Shown here one piece after another: positions 27,709 to 36,892 of a stretch of DNA of 64,000 bases. A program made the translations under genes and the position numbers. The stretch's first letter is position 1. Every line of letters starts with the position of its first letter. The notes under the pieces were generated by a model. The model saw only the letters and a list, made by a program, of their open reading frames with translations, was not told where the DNA came from and ran no database searches. The DNA comes from Hyphomicrobiales bacterium (lineage in GTDB: Bacteria; Pseudomonadota; Alphaproteobacteria; Rhizobiales; JACESI01): contig JACESI010000002.1 in assembly GCA_013911885.1 (NCBI GenBank), positions 1 through 64,000 of the forward strand, written 5' to 3'.

Positions 27709-30078
27709 TCAAGCGGTGTAGAGCAGACGCTGCAGCTCGGTGACGGCGCTGCGCAGCTCCTTGCCGCCGCCGAAGCGGGCGGCAATTTCGATTACATTGC
27801 CCCATTCGTTGAACGGTGGCACTTCCAGGATGTCAGGCAACTTGAACTGAGCGCTGCCGTGTTCTGCATATTTCTCGAGAACAGCGTCCAGAACCTTGCG
27901 GGCATCGGGCTGGAATCCAGCCAGAAAGTCGTCCTGTTCCCGTAGCAGGCGGTCCGCGCGCTCACGACGTGTGCGCAACGGCGCATTGTAGGCGAGATGG
28001 CAAAGAAGGTCGAACGGGTCGGCCTCCGGCTTTCCAACCGCTTCGGCAAGGGAGTCTAGCTCGATACCCTTCTCCTCCAGCCGTTCGACGATCTCGGCCC
28101 GGCGCTCGGGGTCGAGCCAGTCTGTCCTGAGTTCCGATGCATTGGGATAGAGAATACGGACCTTGTCGCCAGTATAGTCGGTCAGCTGGCGGCAGGCGAG
28201 TTGACGGCCGTCGGAATCAAGCTCGTAAACGAGGTGCCGAACAATCGAAACCTCACCGCCATCGACGTAGAATTTGCGAGGCCCGGCCTCGGGCTCGTCG
28301 TCGAGTTCGACTGGTCCATCAGGAACATCCGGGACGTCGTCGGGATCCAGTGGCGTCTCTTCTATCTCGCGCTCTTCAACGACATCACCTTCTGCATTGA
28401 TCACCGCTTCATCCTCGCGGACGGGATCGCCGTCGAAAGCTGGATCAGCAAACATTCGTGTTGCAGTGCCGGTGTAGTCGATGATGTTGAAGGCGAGCTT
28501 CCCATAGTCGGCCCTGAGGCGCGTTCCGCGTCCGATAATCTGCTTGAACTCCGGCATCGAGCCCACCACCCGGGCAAGCACAACGTTCTTGCAGGTCGGG
28601 GCATCGACGCCGGTGGTCAAAAGCTGCGACGTGGTGAGGATGACCGGCGTCTGGGTTTCGACATCCTGGAACTTGGCTCGGTGCGCGCTGCCAATATCAC
28701 CCTCGTCAGACGTGACGCGGCAAACATAGTCGGGGTGATCCTTAACCAGATCGGTGTTTAAGGCAGCGAGCGCCTGGCGCATCTCGAGCGCGTGTTCCTG
28801 GTCGACGCAGAAAACGATGGTTTTGGCGAAACGATCAGTCTCCGCCATGAAGCCCGCCAGGTGTTTCGCGATGGCCTGCGTCCTTGCACGAAGCGCCACG
28901 ACTCGCTCGAAATCTCGCGTGGAATACTCGGAGTCGGGGATTTCACGTCCATAGCGGTCAAGTTCGCCACGTGTCGGGCGCCATCCTGCGGCGTCGTAGT
29001 CCGAGATGACACGGTGAACGCGGTACGGGGCGAGGAAACCATCGGCGATGCCTTGCGCGAGACTGTATTCGTAAAGCGGATCGCCGAAGTAGTTATAGGT
29101 GTCGAGGTTTTCCTCGCGCCGCGGTGTCGCTGTCATGCCGATCTGGGTCGCTGGTGCAAACCACTCGAGAATCTCGCGCCAATTGCTGTCATCGCGCGCG
29201 CTGCCTCTGTGGCATTCATCAATTATGATCAGGTCGAAGAAGTCGCGTGCATATTCGCGATAGAGGCCAGGACGGTTTTCGTCGCGCGCAATGGACTGGT
29301 AGATTGCGAAATACATATCACGACTTTTGACAGCGACACCGCCTGCGATCTTGTGCCGGGCATCGCCGAATGGACTGAAATCCTTCGCCATCGGATCATC
29401 AACCAGCACGTTTCGATCCGCGAGAAAGAGGATCTTCGGTTTGCGGTTGACACCCTTCGAATTCCAACGTGCCGACCATAGCTTCCAGCAAATCTGGAAG
29501 GCGACAGCGGTCTTGCCCGCCCCCGTGCACAGGGTCAGAAGTGCCCGCTTCCTGCCTTGAAGTGCAGCCTGAACTGCGCGGTTGACGGCGATCTCCTGAT
29601 AGTAGCGCAGCGGCTTTGCCCTATCGGGAAACGTGGGGGTCAACAGGCGTTCCGCCACCTCCTCATCGTCGATACCCTCGGCACGGCGCAGACGAGCCCA
29701 AAGATCAGCGGGCGCGGGAAAATCCCCGATCGTCCGCTCGATTCCGGTTGTATAGTCGAATTCAACGATTTCTATGCCATTGGTGGAGTAAGCAAACCGA
29801 AGGCCAAGAATTTCGGCATATTCTTTGGCTTGTTGAAGCCCCTCCGCAGCGTGGCTGAAACGGGCCTTGGCCTCTACAACCGCAATTGGGAAATCGGCAT
29901 TGTATCGAAGCAAGTAGTCCGAGCGCTTCTGCTTTCCTCGGCGCGCCTTTCCACCGATGAATACCACTCGGCCGTCAGTGAAAGTTCTCTGCTCATTTAT
30001 TGCGTGCGGGCGATCATCCCAGCCCGCTGCCTGCAGCTTGGGGACGACGAATTTCCTGCAAGTATCCGCTTCATTCAT
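27709..30078 (-). CDS. hsdR: Type I restriction endonuclease subunit R (HsdR, DEAD/DEAH helicase)
   Basis: 789 aa from the ATG at 30078; a TTG at 30084 is possible. The N-terminal nuclease domain shows PIAVVEAKARFSHAAEGLQQ, with the E-x-K of PD-(D/E)XK enzymes. The motor has Walker A (LCTGAGKTAVAFQ), a DECH box (IIIDECHRGSARD), motif III-like MTATPRREE and motif VI-like IGRGTRLR. The C-terminal domain with acidic linker (PLDPDDVPDVPDGP) resembles the EcoEI-R type. It translocates DNA and cuts unmodified targets. All catalytic motifs are present, so the system looks active. Confidence 0.92.
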   Translation of the reverse strand: MNEADTCRKFVVPKLQAAGWDDRPHAINEQRTFTDGRVVFIGGKARRGKQKRSDYLLRYNADFPIAVVEAKARFSHAAEGLQQAKEYAEILGLRFAYSTNGIEIVEFDYTTGIERTIGDFPAPADLWARLRRAEGIDDEEVAERLLTPTFPDRAKPLRYYQEIAVNRAVQAALQGRKRALLTLCTGAGKTAVAFQICWKLWSARWNSKGVNRKPKILFLADRNVLVDDPMAKDFSPFGDARHKIAGGVAVKSRDMYFAIYQSIARDENRPGLYREYARDFFDLIIIDECHRGSARDDSNWREILEWFAPATQIGMTATPRREENLDTYNYFGDPLYEYSLAQGIADGFLAPYRVHRVISDYDAAGWRPTRGELDRYGREIPDSEYSTRDFERVVALRARTQAIAKHLAGFMAETDRFAKTIVFCVDQEHALEMRQALAALNTDLVKDHPDYVCRVTSDEGDIGSAHRAKFQDVETQTPVILTTSQLLTTGVDAPTCKNVVLARVVGSMPEFKQIIGRGTRLRADYGKLAFNIIDYTGTATRMFADPAFDGDPVREDEAVINAEGDVVEEREIEETPLDPDDVPDVPDGPVELDDEPEAGPRKFYVDGGEVSIVRHLVYELDSDGRQLACRQLTDYTGDKVRILYPNASELRTDWLDPERRAEIVERLEEKGIELDSLAEAVGKPEADPFDLLCHLAYNAPLRTRRERADRLLREQDDFLAGFQPDARKVLDAVLEKYAEHGSAQFKLPDILEVPPFNEWGNVIEIAARFGGGKELRSAVTELQRLLYTA

Positions 30079-30235
30079 ACGCAATCTTCATTGTCCGGTT
30101 TCAACAAGCCATCGCAAGGCAAATGGCCAGTCAAAGAAATGGGCTCAGATCAACGCGCAATTCTTTGGTTTTGAAGCTCTTTCACCGTACTTTGGTTACC
30201 AGAACCTACAGCTTGCCCGATCTTCGCCGCAAGCC

Positions 30236-30631
30236 CTATTGCGCCTTGCTATGCAGCCACTCGCGCTGGCGGGCCCACTCATCCGGTAGCTGTCCCCGAA
30301 ATGACTGAAGCGAAATGCCCTCTGGCTGCCCCCCTTCGAAGATCGCTTCAACTACATCAGGCGCGAGAAAGGTGAGCCGAAGCACTCGAGCAAGGTATGG
30401 TGCCGCGATTCCTTCGCGCTTTGCCAGTTCTGCGATGGTCGCGAACTCGCCGGACTCCAGCATCCGCTTCCAGCGGAAGGCGCGCGCCAGCGCCTTGACC
30501 ATCGTGTTGTCCATCTTGCGCTGGCTGGATGCCCCCTCCGGCAGCTGCATCTCCTTGCGGCCGCCACGCTTCACGAACCGGAAGGGGACATGCACGGTCA
30601 CCGTTTCCGGCACTGGCTTCGCGCGGGTCAT
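30236..30631 (-). CDS. HTH protein of the serine-recombinase module
   Basis: 131 aa, ATG overlapping the recombinase stop (ATGA). Residues 70-110 form a helix-turn-helix like that of ParB-type proteins (ATIAELAKREGIAAPYLARV, then LTFLAPDVVEAIF). The basic VKRGGRKEM stretch lies before it. Such genes routinely follow recombinases of this type in alphaproteobacteria; a directionality or regulatory role is an inference. Confidence 0.8.
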   Translation of the reverse strand: MTRAKPVPETVTVHVPFRFVKRGGRKEMQLPEGASSQRKMDNTMVKALARAFRWKRMLESGEFATIAELAKREGIAAPYLARVLRLTFLAPDVVEAIFEGGQPEGISLQSFRGQLPDEWARQREWLHSKAQ

Positions 30632-31935
30632 GCCGCCGTTCCTAGATCAGCCATCATTTCGCGCGCCAACCCGGTCAGCCCGTCCATGCGCAGGCGAACA
30701 TCGAGGCCACCGGTGCCGATGTCGATCCGCTCGACCAGCAGTGTCGCGATGCGCCCCTGCTCAGCGGGGAAGAGTTCATCCCAGAGCGGATCAAGACGGT
30801 TCAGCGCGTCACGGGCATCGGCCTCGGTAATCTCGCCGTTATGTGTACATGCCGCCTTCAAAGTTCCCGCCACGATCTCGGGCTGGCGAAACACCGCGCG
30901 GAGCTGGTCGATGACGGCCGTTTCGATTTCGCCCGCAGGGACCCGGCCAACCGGGCATGACCCAGCACCATGCTTCAAAACCGTCTGGCTGACATAGTAT
31001 CGGTAGAGCTTGCCGCCCTTTCGCGTGTGGGTCGGTGAGAACGCCGCCCCGTCGGGGCCGTAGAGCAGCCCTTTCAGCAGCGCGGGCGTGTCGGCGCGGG
31101 TGCGCGCGGCGCGTTTGCGGGGGCTTTCGGTCAGGATGGCGTGGACCTTGTCCCAAACATCCTTTTCGATGATGGCATCATGCTCGCCGGGGTAGCTGTT
31201 CCCCTTGTGGACGGCTTCGCCGATGTAGGCGCGGTTGTTCAGCAGGCGATACAGGTATTTCTTGTCGATCCGGTTGCCACGGCTGGTCCGGATGCCGCGC
31301 GCCGCCAGTTCACGGGCCAGTTCCGTGCCCGAGCCGATTTCGATGAAACGGTCGAAGATCCATCGCACATTGGTGGCATCGGCTTCCTTCACGATGAGTT
31401 TGCGGTCCTTCACTTCATAGCCCAGCGGGGGCACGCCGCCCATCCACATGCCCTTCTTGCGGCTGGCGGCGACCTTGTCGCGGATGCGTTCGGCGGTCAC
31501 CTCGCGTTCGAACTGGGCGAAGCTGAGCAGGATATTCAGCGTCAACCTGCCCATCGATGTGGTCGTGTTGAACGATTGCGTCACCGAGACGAAGGTCACG
31601 TCATTGCGGTCGAAGACTTCCACCAGCTTGGCGAAATCGGCCAGCGAGCGGCTAAGGCGGTCGATTTTGTAAACGACCACCACGTCGACGAGGCCGTCCT
31701 CAATGTCCGCCAGCAGCCGTTTCAAGCCGGGGCGTTCCAACGTACCGCCGGAGATGCCACCGTCGTCATACTGATCGCGGACCAGCACCCAGCCCTCGGA
31801 ACGCTGGCTGGCGATGTACGCCTCACAGGCTTCCCGTTGGGCGTGGAGGCTGTTGAACTCCTGCTCCAGCCCTTCCTCGGAGGATTTACGGGTGTAGACC
31901 GCGCAGCGCAGTTTCCGGACAATCGGCTTGGTCAT
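30628..31935 (-). CDS. Large serine recombinase
   Basis: 435 aa from the ATG at 31935, which overlaps the DUF2924 stop (ATGA). The catalytic serine lies in CAVYTRKSSEEGLEQEF, and the resolvase-fold residues in VYKIDRLSRSLADFAKLVE and LLSFAQFEREVTAERIRDK follow. A recombinase DNA-binding domain (GVPPLGYEVKDRKLIV) and a zinc-ribbon-like region come next, then a C-terminal coiled segment. Enzymes of this size integrate and excise phages or islands. It appears complete and is the only intact integrase in the window. Confidence 0.92.
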   Translation of the reverse strand: MTKPIVRKLRCAVYTRKSSEEGLEQEFNSLHAQREACEAYIASQRSEGWVLVRDQYDDGGISGGTLERPGLKRLLADIEDGLVDVVVVYKIDRLSRSLADFAKLVEVFDRNDVTFVSVTQSFNTTTSMGRLTLNILLSFAQFEREVTAERIRDKVAASRKKGMWMGGVPPLGYEVKDRKLIVKEADATNVRWIFDRFIEIGSGTELARELAARGIRTSRGNRIDKKYLYRLLNNRAYIGEAVHKGNSYPGEHDAIIEKDVWDKVHAILTESPRKRAARTRADTPALLKGLLYGPDGAAFSPTHTRKGGKLYRYYVSQTVLKHGAGSCPVGRVPAGEIETAVIDQLRAVFRQPEIVAGTLKAACTHNGEITEADARDALNRLDPLWDELFPAEQGRIATLLVERIDIGTGGLDVRLRMDGLTGLAREMMADLGTAA

Positions 31936-32384
31936 GCGCCCCTCCGATGGTTTTTCAGCCCGAAGAACACCCAGCCGTTCCAGCGCGTTCCGGTGATGGC
32001 GCGAGCAATGGCAGAGAGCGATTTGTAGGGCCGACCCTGCCAGTCGAATCCGTCGGTCGTGACGGTTACGAGGTGCTCGACGCCCTGCCATTCACGGATC
32101 AGGCGCGTGCCGACGATAGGTTTCAGGTCAGCGCGAATGCGGCTCTTCTTGCGGTCGCCGCCGTCCAGCTGTTCGCCGAGGGATTCCAGCCGTTTCACCG
32201 TTTCCGGCTTCAGGCCGCCGTAGGCGAGTTCCTGAATGCGGTACGCGAGGCGGCTCTCCAGGTAGCGACGATTGAACGGCGGCGGCTCGCTGTTGAACAG
32301 GTCCCGCCACTGCGCCTTCAAGTCAGGCGTTGATGTTGTCTTGAGCGCGGCCAGGCGGGCGGGAATGGGATCTTGTTTGGTCAT
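31932..32384 (-). CDS. DUF2924 domain-containing protein
   Basis: 150 aa from the ATG at 32384, overlapping the stop of the 67-aa gene (ATGA). DUF2924 features: LKAQWRDLFNSEPPPFNRRY, LESRLAYRIQELAYGGL and GTRLIREWQGVEHLVTV. The family is almost always found directly before serine recombinases like the one here, so it probably assists recombination. No enzymatic motif is visible. Confidence 0.85.
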   Translation of the reverse strand: MTKQDPIPARLAALKTTSTPDLKAQWRDLFNSEPPPFNRRYLESRLAYRIQELAYGGLKPETVKRLESLGEQLDGGDRKKSRIRADLKPIVGTRLIREWQGVEHLVTVTTDGFDWQGRPYKSLSAIARAITGTRWNGWVFFGLKNHRRGA

Positions 32385-32584
32385 GAGTTGCTCCGTTGAG
32401 TTGGAGTTGCATGACGCCATTCGTCGGCCGGATAGTGTAGGCAACTTTCTCCCGTTTCGTCAGATACTTCCGCCCGATCGCGCATCCGCAGGCGAACCAA
32501 TCCCAGAGCCAGCAGCCCACACATTTCGGCGCGGCGTTCCGCTGGCGTCATCTGGTCGGGTGGCAGAGGATTGGGGCGTTTCAT
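32381..32584 (-). CDS. 67-aa hypothetical protein heading the recombinase module
   Basis: Reads MKRPNPLPPDQMTPAERRAE at the start, then GLLALGLVRLRMRDR. It overlaps the next gene by ATGA and has a truncated homologue at 23898-24059, two reasons to regard it as real. The function is unknown. Confidence 0.7.
   Translation of the reverse strand: MKRPNPLPPDQMTPAERRAEMCGLLALGLVRLRMRDRAEVSDETGESCLHYPADEWRHATPTQRSNS
32429..32452. repeat. Right copy of a 24-bp direct repeat
   Basis: Identical in sequence and orientation to 23946-23969; it lies inside the 67-aa gene of the intact recombinase module. Confidence 0.88.
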
Positions 32585-32779
32585 GTCTTAAGCGGCTGTG
32601 CTTGCTGGTGTCGTTACCAACCAAAAGCCACCTGGCAGCCCTTTGTGGGACATGCGCTTTGGACTGCCAATCGAAATGCGAACAGGTAGTGAACATCGAC
32701 CCTTGTGGAACTGCCTTTCGTCAACGATTATCGGAGGTTGAATCAAGTTGAGAGACAGCATGCATTGAGAGGTGAGTTC

Positions 32780-35029
32780 ATGGCGCGCAAAGCAATTCCG
32801 ATCGGTCCAAATATTCTTGCGTTGATCGAAGATGCGCGCATCGACCTTGCTCGAGCAGCGCTTGCCGTCCGAGAGGGCGAAAACGAGCCAGATTTCGCCC
32901 TGCCAGATAACCCATCTGACTTGGCAGATGACGGTGCCGTGGAGGCGTTTCGGCTGGACCTCATCCAAACGCTCTCTGAATTTGACCAAGATGAACTGCG
33001 ACCGGCAGAGCAACGATCACGCCGAATCCGGGCGCTCGCCGACGGAAAGGGCGTGACCTCCCTCACGACGATTGTCGATCAGCAACTCGATGATGCGCAG
33101 TCGCAGGAGTTCGACCGGCAGCCAGACCAGCTCTGCAGAAGCATTTGGACCTATCTCAATGCGCGCGAAACTTTCGAGGACGCGGAAAGCTTTCATTTTG
33201 CACGACAGTTTCGTGAGCACGGAAAGCTTTATGACGCATTCGAGGTCGAGCTCGAAAACCATGTCGCCCTCGATGCGACCGCAATCGACGAAGTGGTGCT
33301 GGCAGCCAAGATCAAGGGGGTGCTCGAGCTGAAACCCGAGATTTCCTGCACGGTGAAGGCGCTCGATCTGCCCACAACTGAAACACACCCGGCGTCCATC
33401 ATGTTGATCGTCCGGCATGGCGGGCCGCTGTCCAGCGTCTATGACCATCGACATGACGGACGCAGGGGAACCATCTACTATCGCCCACCCAACGAGGCGA
33501 CGCTTATTTACACGCCGTCGCTCCGCCAGATTGAGGTCTGCGCGGACAGCCCCGTGGTGCGCCAGACGGTTAGCGACTCGTTCGCCGAAGTTGCCCTCGG
33601 CCACGACATCTCGCAAAAACCGCTGACGTGGAAGCGTTACAACCTCTCGCGGTTTCGTACCTCGCTTCGTCTGCAGCCGCCGGAAATCGATGGTTATGCA
33701 TTCGCGTTTGTCCGCGTCGTGGAAGCCGAGATCCGGCTCGGGATCTGGCGCCGCAAGCTGCAACTGAAGGTCGCCGTCGATGACGATATTGAAGAGGTTG
33801 CGGACAAGTATCTTGGGGCCCGGAACATCTTTCGGCGCGCGGAAGCGTTCAGTCGGATTGCCATTGCTGTCGCCTACAACCGTGTCGGTGATGAAAAGGA
33901 GCGGACGCTCAATCTCACGATCTCCGGCACGAAGAGCTGTAACCTGCAAAGCAAGACGGATCCCGAAGAGCGCGCCCTGGGATTCGCTCTATTGAAAGAA
34001 TTGGGGATCCTGAGCGCATTCCGGCAGATCGCGCCCGATGACCTTCAGACAATCTTCCCCCAACTGGTGCAACTCCATGACCGCGTTGAAGATGAGGTCA
34101 GCGGAGGATACTTGCTGGAACTCGGGCTCGACGCCAGTCGCCTGATCGAGGGTGGGCTGCTTGAGCGACGCGACCGTCAGGATGTGGTCCTGATCGACGA
34201 TGACGACCTCGACGGCGAAGGCACCGTGAAGCCGTCGGCGACAGAGGGCATGGTCAACACGGTGGGCCCGTTCGGCGAGGACGCAGGCAAGCGCCCGGTG
34301 TCGGATGTCGAGATGTTCGCGATTAACGGCCAATGGCTTCACGAGACCATCATGCGGCTGATAAAGCCGCTCTTGAGCAAGCGAACGGCCCAGATCCTCG
34401 ACCCGGACCTGACCCTGCTCGGCGCAATGCGGGTGGATGGTGCCGAGGTGCCCGTCTATTTCGCCCGGCGCCTAAATGACCCGAAAACTGCCCAAAGGCT
34501 GGACCTGGCTTTGCGCGCGCGAGACACAGCTGGCGTCGGCATCATCCTCGCGGCCAGTGAGGAAATGCCATCGCATCTCGGCTCCAACGTGGTTGTGCCA
34601 CTTCTATCCCATCTCGCATCGGCCGACGAGGAGTTCCTGTTCGCCCGCGACGGCATCGAACTCGCATATCGAAACAACCTCTCGCTCGCACGCGGGGGCG
34701 TGTCGCCGCGGGTCGTCCGGACAGGTGCGCAGTCTGGCACCCTGTTCATTCCGGGCAAGGCGCCGCTGCACCTCACCGGGAACGATCAACTTACAATCTT
34801 CGAACGCCTTGTTGTCGCCGCCGGGAAAGGCAGCCCTGATATTCAGGTCAAAGCGCTGATGGAAGGCTTCGAATCAAGAAGTCCCCAACAGACGTTCCGG
34901 AAAAACATGTGGGACAGCATCCGGGACGTCTATATCGGCAAGGGTGCAAAGAACGGATACTGGCGTCTGGTGCTCGCCGAGCAACCGACCGAAGACGTCT
35001 CCGATGCACTGGCCGAAGGGCCCGTCTAA
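32780..35029 (+). CDS. Large unrecognised protein beside the type I RM and recombinase genes
   Basis: 749 aa from the ATG at 32780, chosen for the GAGAGGTGAG ribosome binding site just upstream; the frame extends to 32705. The first 170 residues are acidic and helical (IEDARIDLARAALAVREGEN). The middle is predicted mixed alpha/beta without Walker or nuclease motifs I can see. An acidic linker (VLIDDDDLDGEG, about residue 475) precedes a C-terminal region. Its last 85 residues (LTGNDQLTIFERLVVAAGKG and FRKNMWDSIRDVYIGKGAKN then GYWRLV) have the shape of a winged helix ending in a beta hairpin. Possibly a DNA-binding defence or regulatory protein; I cannot name a family. Confidence 0.75.
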   Translation: MARKAIPIGPNILALIEDARIDLARAALAVREGENEPDFALPDNPSDLADDGAVEAFRLDLIQTLSEFDQDELRPAEQRSRRIRALADGKGVTSLTTIVDQQLDDAQSQEFDRQPDQLCRSIWTYLNARETFEDAESFHFARQFREHGKLYDAFEVELENHVALDATAIDEVVLAAKIKGVLELKPEISCTVKALDLPTTETHPASIMLIVRHGGPLSSVYDHRHDGRRGTIYYRPPNEATLIYTPSLRQIEVCADSPVVRQTVSDSFAEVALGHDISQKPLTWKRYNLSRFRTSLRLQPPEIDGYAFAFVRVVEAEIRLGIWRRKLQLKVAVDDDIEEVADKYLGARNIFRRAEAFSRIAIAVAYNRVGDEKERTLNLTISGTKSCNLQSKTDPEERALGFALLKELGILSAFRQIAPDDLQTIFPQLVQLHDRVEDEVSGGYLLELGLDASRLIEGGLLERRDRQDVVLIDDDDLDGEGTVKPSATEGMVNTVGPFGEDAGKRPVSDVEMFAINGQWLHETIMRLIKPLLSKRTAQILDPDLTLLGAMRVDGAEVPVYFARRLNDPKTAQRLDLALRARDTAGVGIILAASEEMPSHLGSNVVVPLLSHLASADEEFLFARDGIELAYRNNLSLARGGVSPRVVRTGAQSGTLFIPGKAPLHLTGNDQLTIFERLVVAAGKGSPDIQVKALMEGFESRSPQQTFRKNMWDSIRDVYIGKGAKNGYWRLVLAEQPTEDVSDALAEGPV

Positions 35030-35110
35030 CGTCGGTCTAACATGCGCCGGGAGACGGTCTAACAAATCGTTGATTATTGGAAAGGCTCACTCAGTCAGAG
35101 GAGCACTTCC

Positions 35111-35356
35111 ATGCCGACTCCCGATACTTCCCGCCAGGTAGCCCAGATGAGCTGGACCGGCGGCGCACAATCAAACCCCAACCCTTTGAGACCGGAATGG
35201 CGCTGCACGCGCTGTGACAAGCTGCTTGGCGTGTGCCGGGACGGCCGCATGCATCTGCGTTTCGCGCGGGGCCACGAGTATCTCGTGGGCTTTCCGGTTC
35301 AAGCCACCTGCCGCAGCTGCGGCACGCTGAACCAGGTGCAATCACCCGCGCGCTGA
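35111..35356 (+). CDS. Com-like small zinc-ribbon protein
   Basis: 81 aa with GAGGAG before the ATG. Two C-x-x-C pairs (WRCTRCDKLLGVC and ATCRSCGTLN) lie 40 residues apart and suggest one zinc site. The layout resembles Com of phage Mu, a zinc-binding translational activator of the mom DNA-modification gene, and short homologues in alphaproteobacterial prophages. It is the first gene of the phage region. Two DNA methylases lie about 11 kb downstream, but I see no mom gene. Confidence 0.65.
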   Translation: MPTPDTSRQVAQMSWTGGAQSNPNPLRPEWRCTRCDKLLGVCRDGRMHLRFARGHEYLVGFPVQATCRSCGTLNQVQSPAR

Positions 35357-35455
35357 GTCGCGCATCTCACCAATTCCCTGAAATCGCAGAGACGCACGAC
35401 GTCCTGACCTGGCCACGACAAGGCGCTGGACGCCTGGCCGCAAGGCAGGCGTCCA

Positions 35456-36175
35456 ATGTCCATCGCGTGGCACGAGATCCGTGATCACCTCATGTTGTCA
35501 TCTTCAACTCTGAATTTTCAAAGGAACTTCGAAGCTCTTCGGCGCAACAGCGAACCGCTCACGCATTTCGCTGATCCGGCCGCATTGCTGGATACGCTGC
35601 ATGTTGGCGGCCACGGACCGGAGGAGAAAAACCGGCTGCTGGTTGCCCTGGTCGGGGTCGCGCAGTCTAGTGGTGAGACCGCCGATTGTGCCCTGACACT
35701 GATGCTTCTGGCGCTCTGGCCGGGGCTGGATGCCGTTCGGCGCAGATCGATCTGGCGCAGGATCGGGACCGGCGACGAGGTTGCGTCCGAAATCCTGGCC
35801 CGGGCGTCTGAGGCCATTCGGGGACTGAATCTGCGGCGGGTCAATTGGATCGCGGCAACCATCCTGCGGAACATCGAGCGGGACCTGATCAGAACGCGTC
35901 AACGCGAGGACAGGCACCAGAGCCTGCGAAGCCAGACCGATCCCGACGAAATCCCGACTGACGGTCAGGCGTCAGCCAACGCCAGCTCTGCACTGCTCCA
36001 CCGCGATCTCGTCCGCATCGTCGGCAAGGATTCTGATCTGGTGATCCGCGTGGCCGTCGACGGGTTCTCGCAGGCTGAGGTCGCATCGGAGTTGGGGCTG
36101 TCTGAGGCGGCGACGCGCAAACGCTATCAGCGGGCGACCCGGCGTCTGCGCGACGTCCTGCAAGAATTTCGCTGA
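35456..36175 (+). CDS. Sigma-70-like HTH protein
   Basis: 239 aa. The C-terminal 45 residues form a sigma region 4-type helix-turn-helix (DGFSQAEVASELGLSEAATR, then KRYQRATRRLRDVL). The preceding part (LRRVNWIAATILRNIERDLI) could be a divergent region 2. It might be a phage-encoded sigma factor or a transcription factor of the ECF type that drives the downstream cluster. No classical anti-sigma partner is adjacent. Confidence 0.7.
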   Translation: MSIAWHEIRDHLMLSSSTLNFQRNFEALRRNSEPLTHFADPAALLDTLHVGGHGPEEKNRLLVALVGVAQSSGETADCALTLMLLALWPGLDAVRRRSIWRRIGTGDEVASEILARASEAIRGLNLRRVNWIAATILRNIERDLIRTRQREDRHQSLRSQTDPDEIPTDGQASANASSALLHRDLVRIVGKDSDLVIRVAVDGFSQAEVASELGLSEAATRKRYQRATRRLRDVLQEFR

Positions 36176-36259
36176 TCGGGTGTCCCGATCCCTGCGGCGC
36201 GGTGGCTTTTCTCATTCAGACGCCACCGCGCGCCCCACTCAAACCGAAAGTCGACCCGC

Positions 36260-36520
36260 ATGATCCGCAAAGCCGACCTCTTGTCCGCAGACCTCACGCG
36301 CATCCCCGGCCTCTACCGCCGCTGGGAACTGCCGGAAGTCCTGAAGAACCAGCGTGCATACCGCATCGAGAATGCCGGTGCCCATCAGGATGGGACGCCT
36401 CTCGTGGCGGTCTACGCCGACGCCGACACGGGTCAGCCGGACGACCAGCACAACGCCTCAAACCAAGACACCGAAGCGGTCTCGGTCCCTGCTGGGACGA
36501 TGTCGCGGCGGCCTGAGTAG
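36260..36520 (+). CDS. Small hypothetical phage protein
   Basis: 86 aa, beginning MIRKADLLSADLTRIPGLYR. No good ribosome binding site is seen, and an overlapping frame (36202-36516) is less protein-like. It sits between the sigma-like gene and the next gene, with 18 bp to the latter. Function unknown. Confidence 0.5.
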   Translation: MIRKADLLSADLTRIPGLYRRWELPEVLKNQRAYRIENAGAHQDGTPLVAVYADADTGQPDDQHNASNQDTEAVSVPAGTMSRRPE

Positions 36521-36538
36521 AGGCGAAAGGAGGAGATC

Positions 36539-36892
36539 ATGTTCATGGGAACCACACCCTTTATTACGGTTCGCGCCAGCCGACCGCTTTCCGAGATCGA
36601 GTTCTGCGCCTGGGTGGCGCAAGCCGTTCCCGGCGACCGGCTGGAATACCATCGCGGCTTTCTGGTGCTCGACATCTTCCCTGTGTTTTCAGGGCTGTCG
36701 GAAGCGGCGCGGGCTGAATTGAGCAGGCTTGGATCGCGGGCCTTCTGGGCCGCCGAACTGGGCCTCGTGCATCTCGTGCAGGAGCGCGCGGGCCCGGATC
36801 AGTTCGCCTACATCGCCGTCGCCCGGCCCAAGCCCAAAGCCGCTGCCGTCTCGCTGTCCGAGCTCCTGCTCGCCGAACAGGAGGCCGCGTGA
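36539..36892 (+). CDS. Hypothetical phage protein
   Basis: 117 aa with AAAGGAGGAG directly before the ATG. Contains VRASRPLSEIEFCAWVAQAV and ends in a hydrophilic Ala-rich tail. The stop overlaps the next gene. It heads a chain of overlapping genes leading to the replication functions, so it may be a small helper of that cluster. No family recognised. Confidence 0.65.
   Translation: MFMGTTPFITVRASRPLSEIEFCAWVAQAVPGDRLEYHRGFLVLDIFPVFSGLSEAARAELSRLGSRAFWAAELGLVHLVQERAGPDQFAYIAVARPKPKAAAVSLSELLLAEQEAA

Noticed and set aside
36202..36516. 104-codon frame overlapping the 86-aa phage gene
   Set aside because: Pro/Arg-rich translation typical of a shifted frame; the 36260 frame reads more like a protein.
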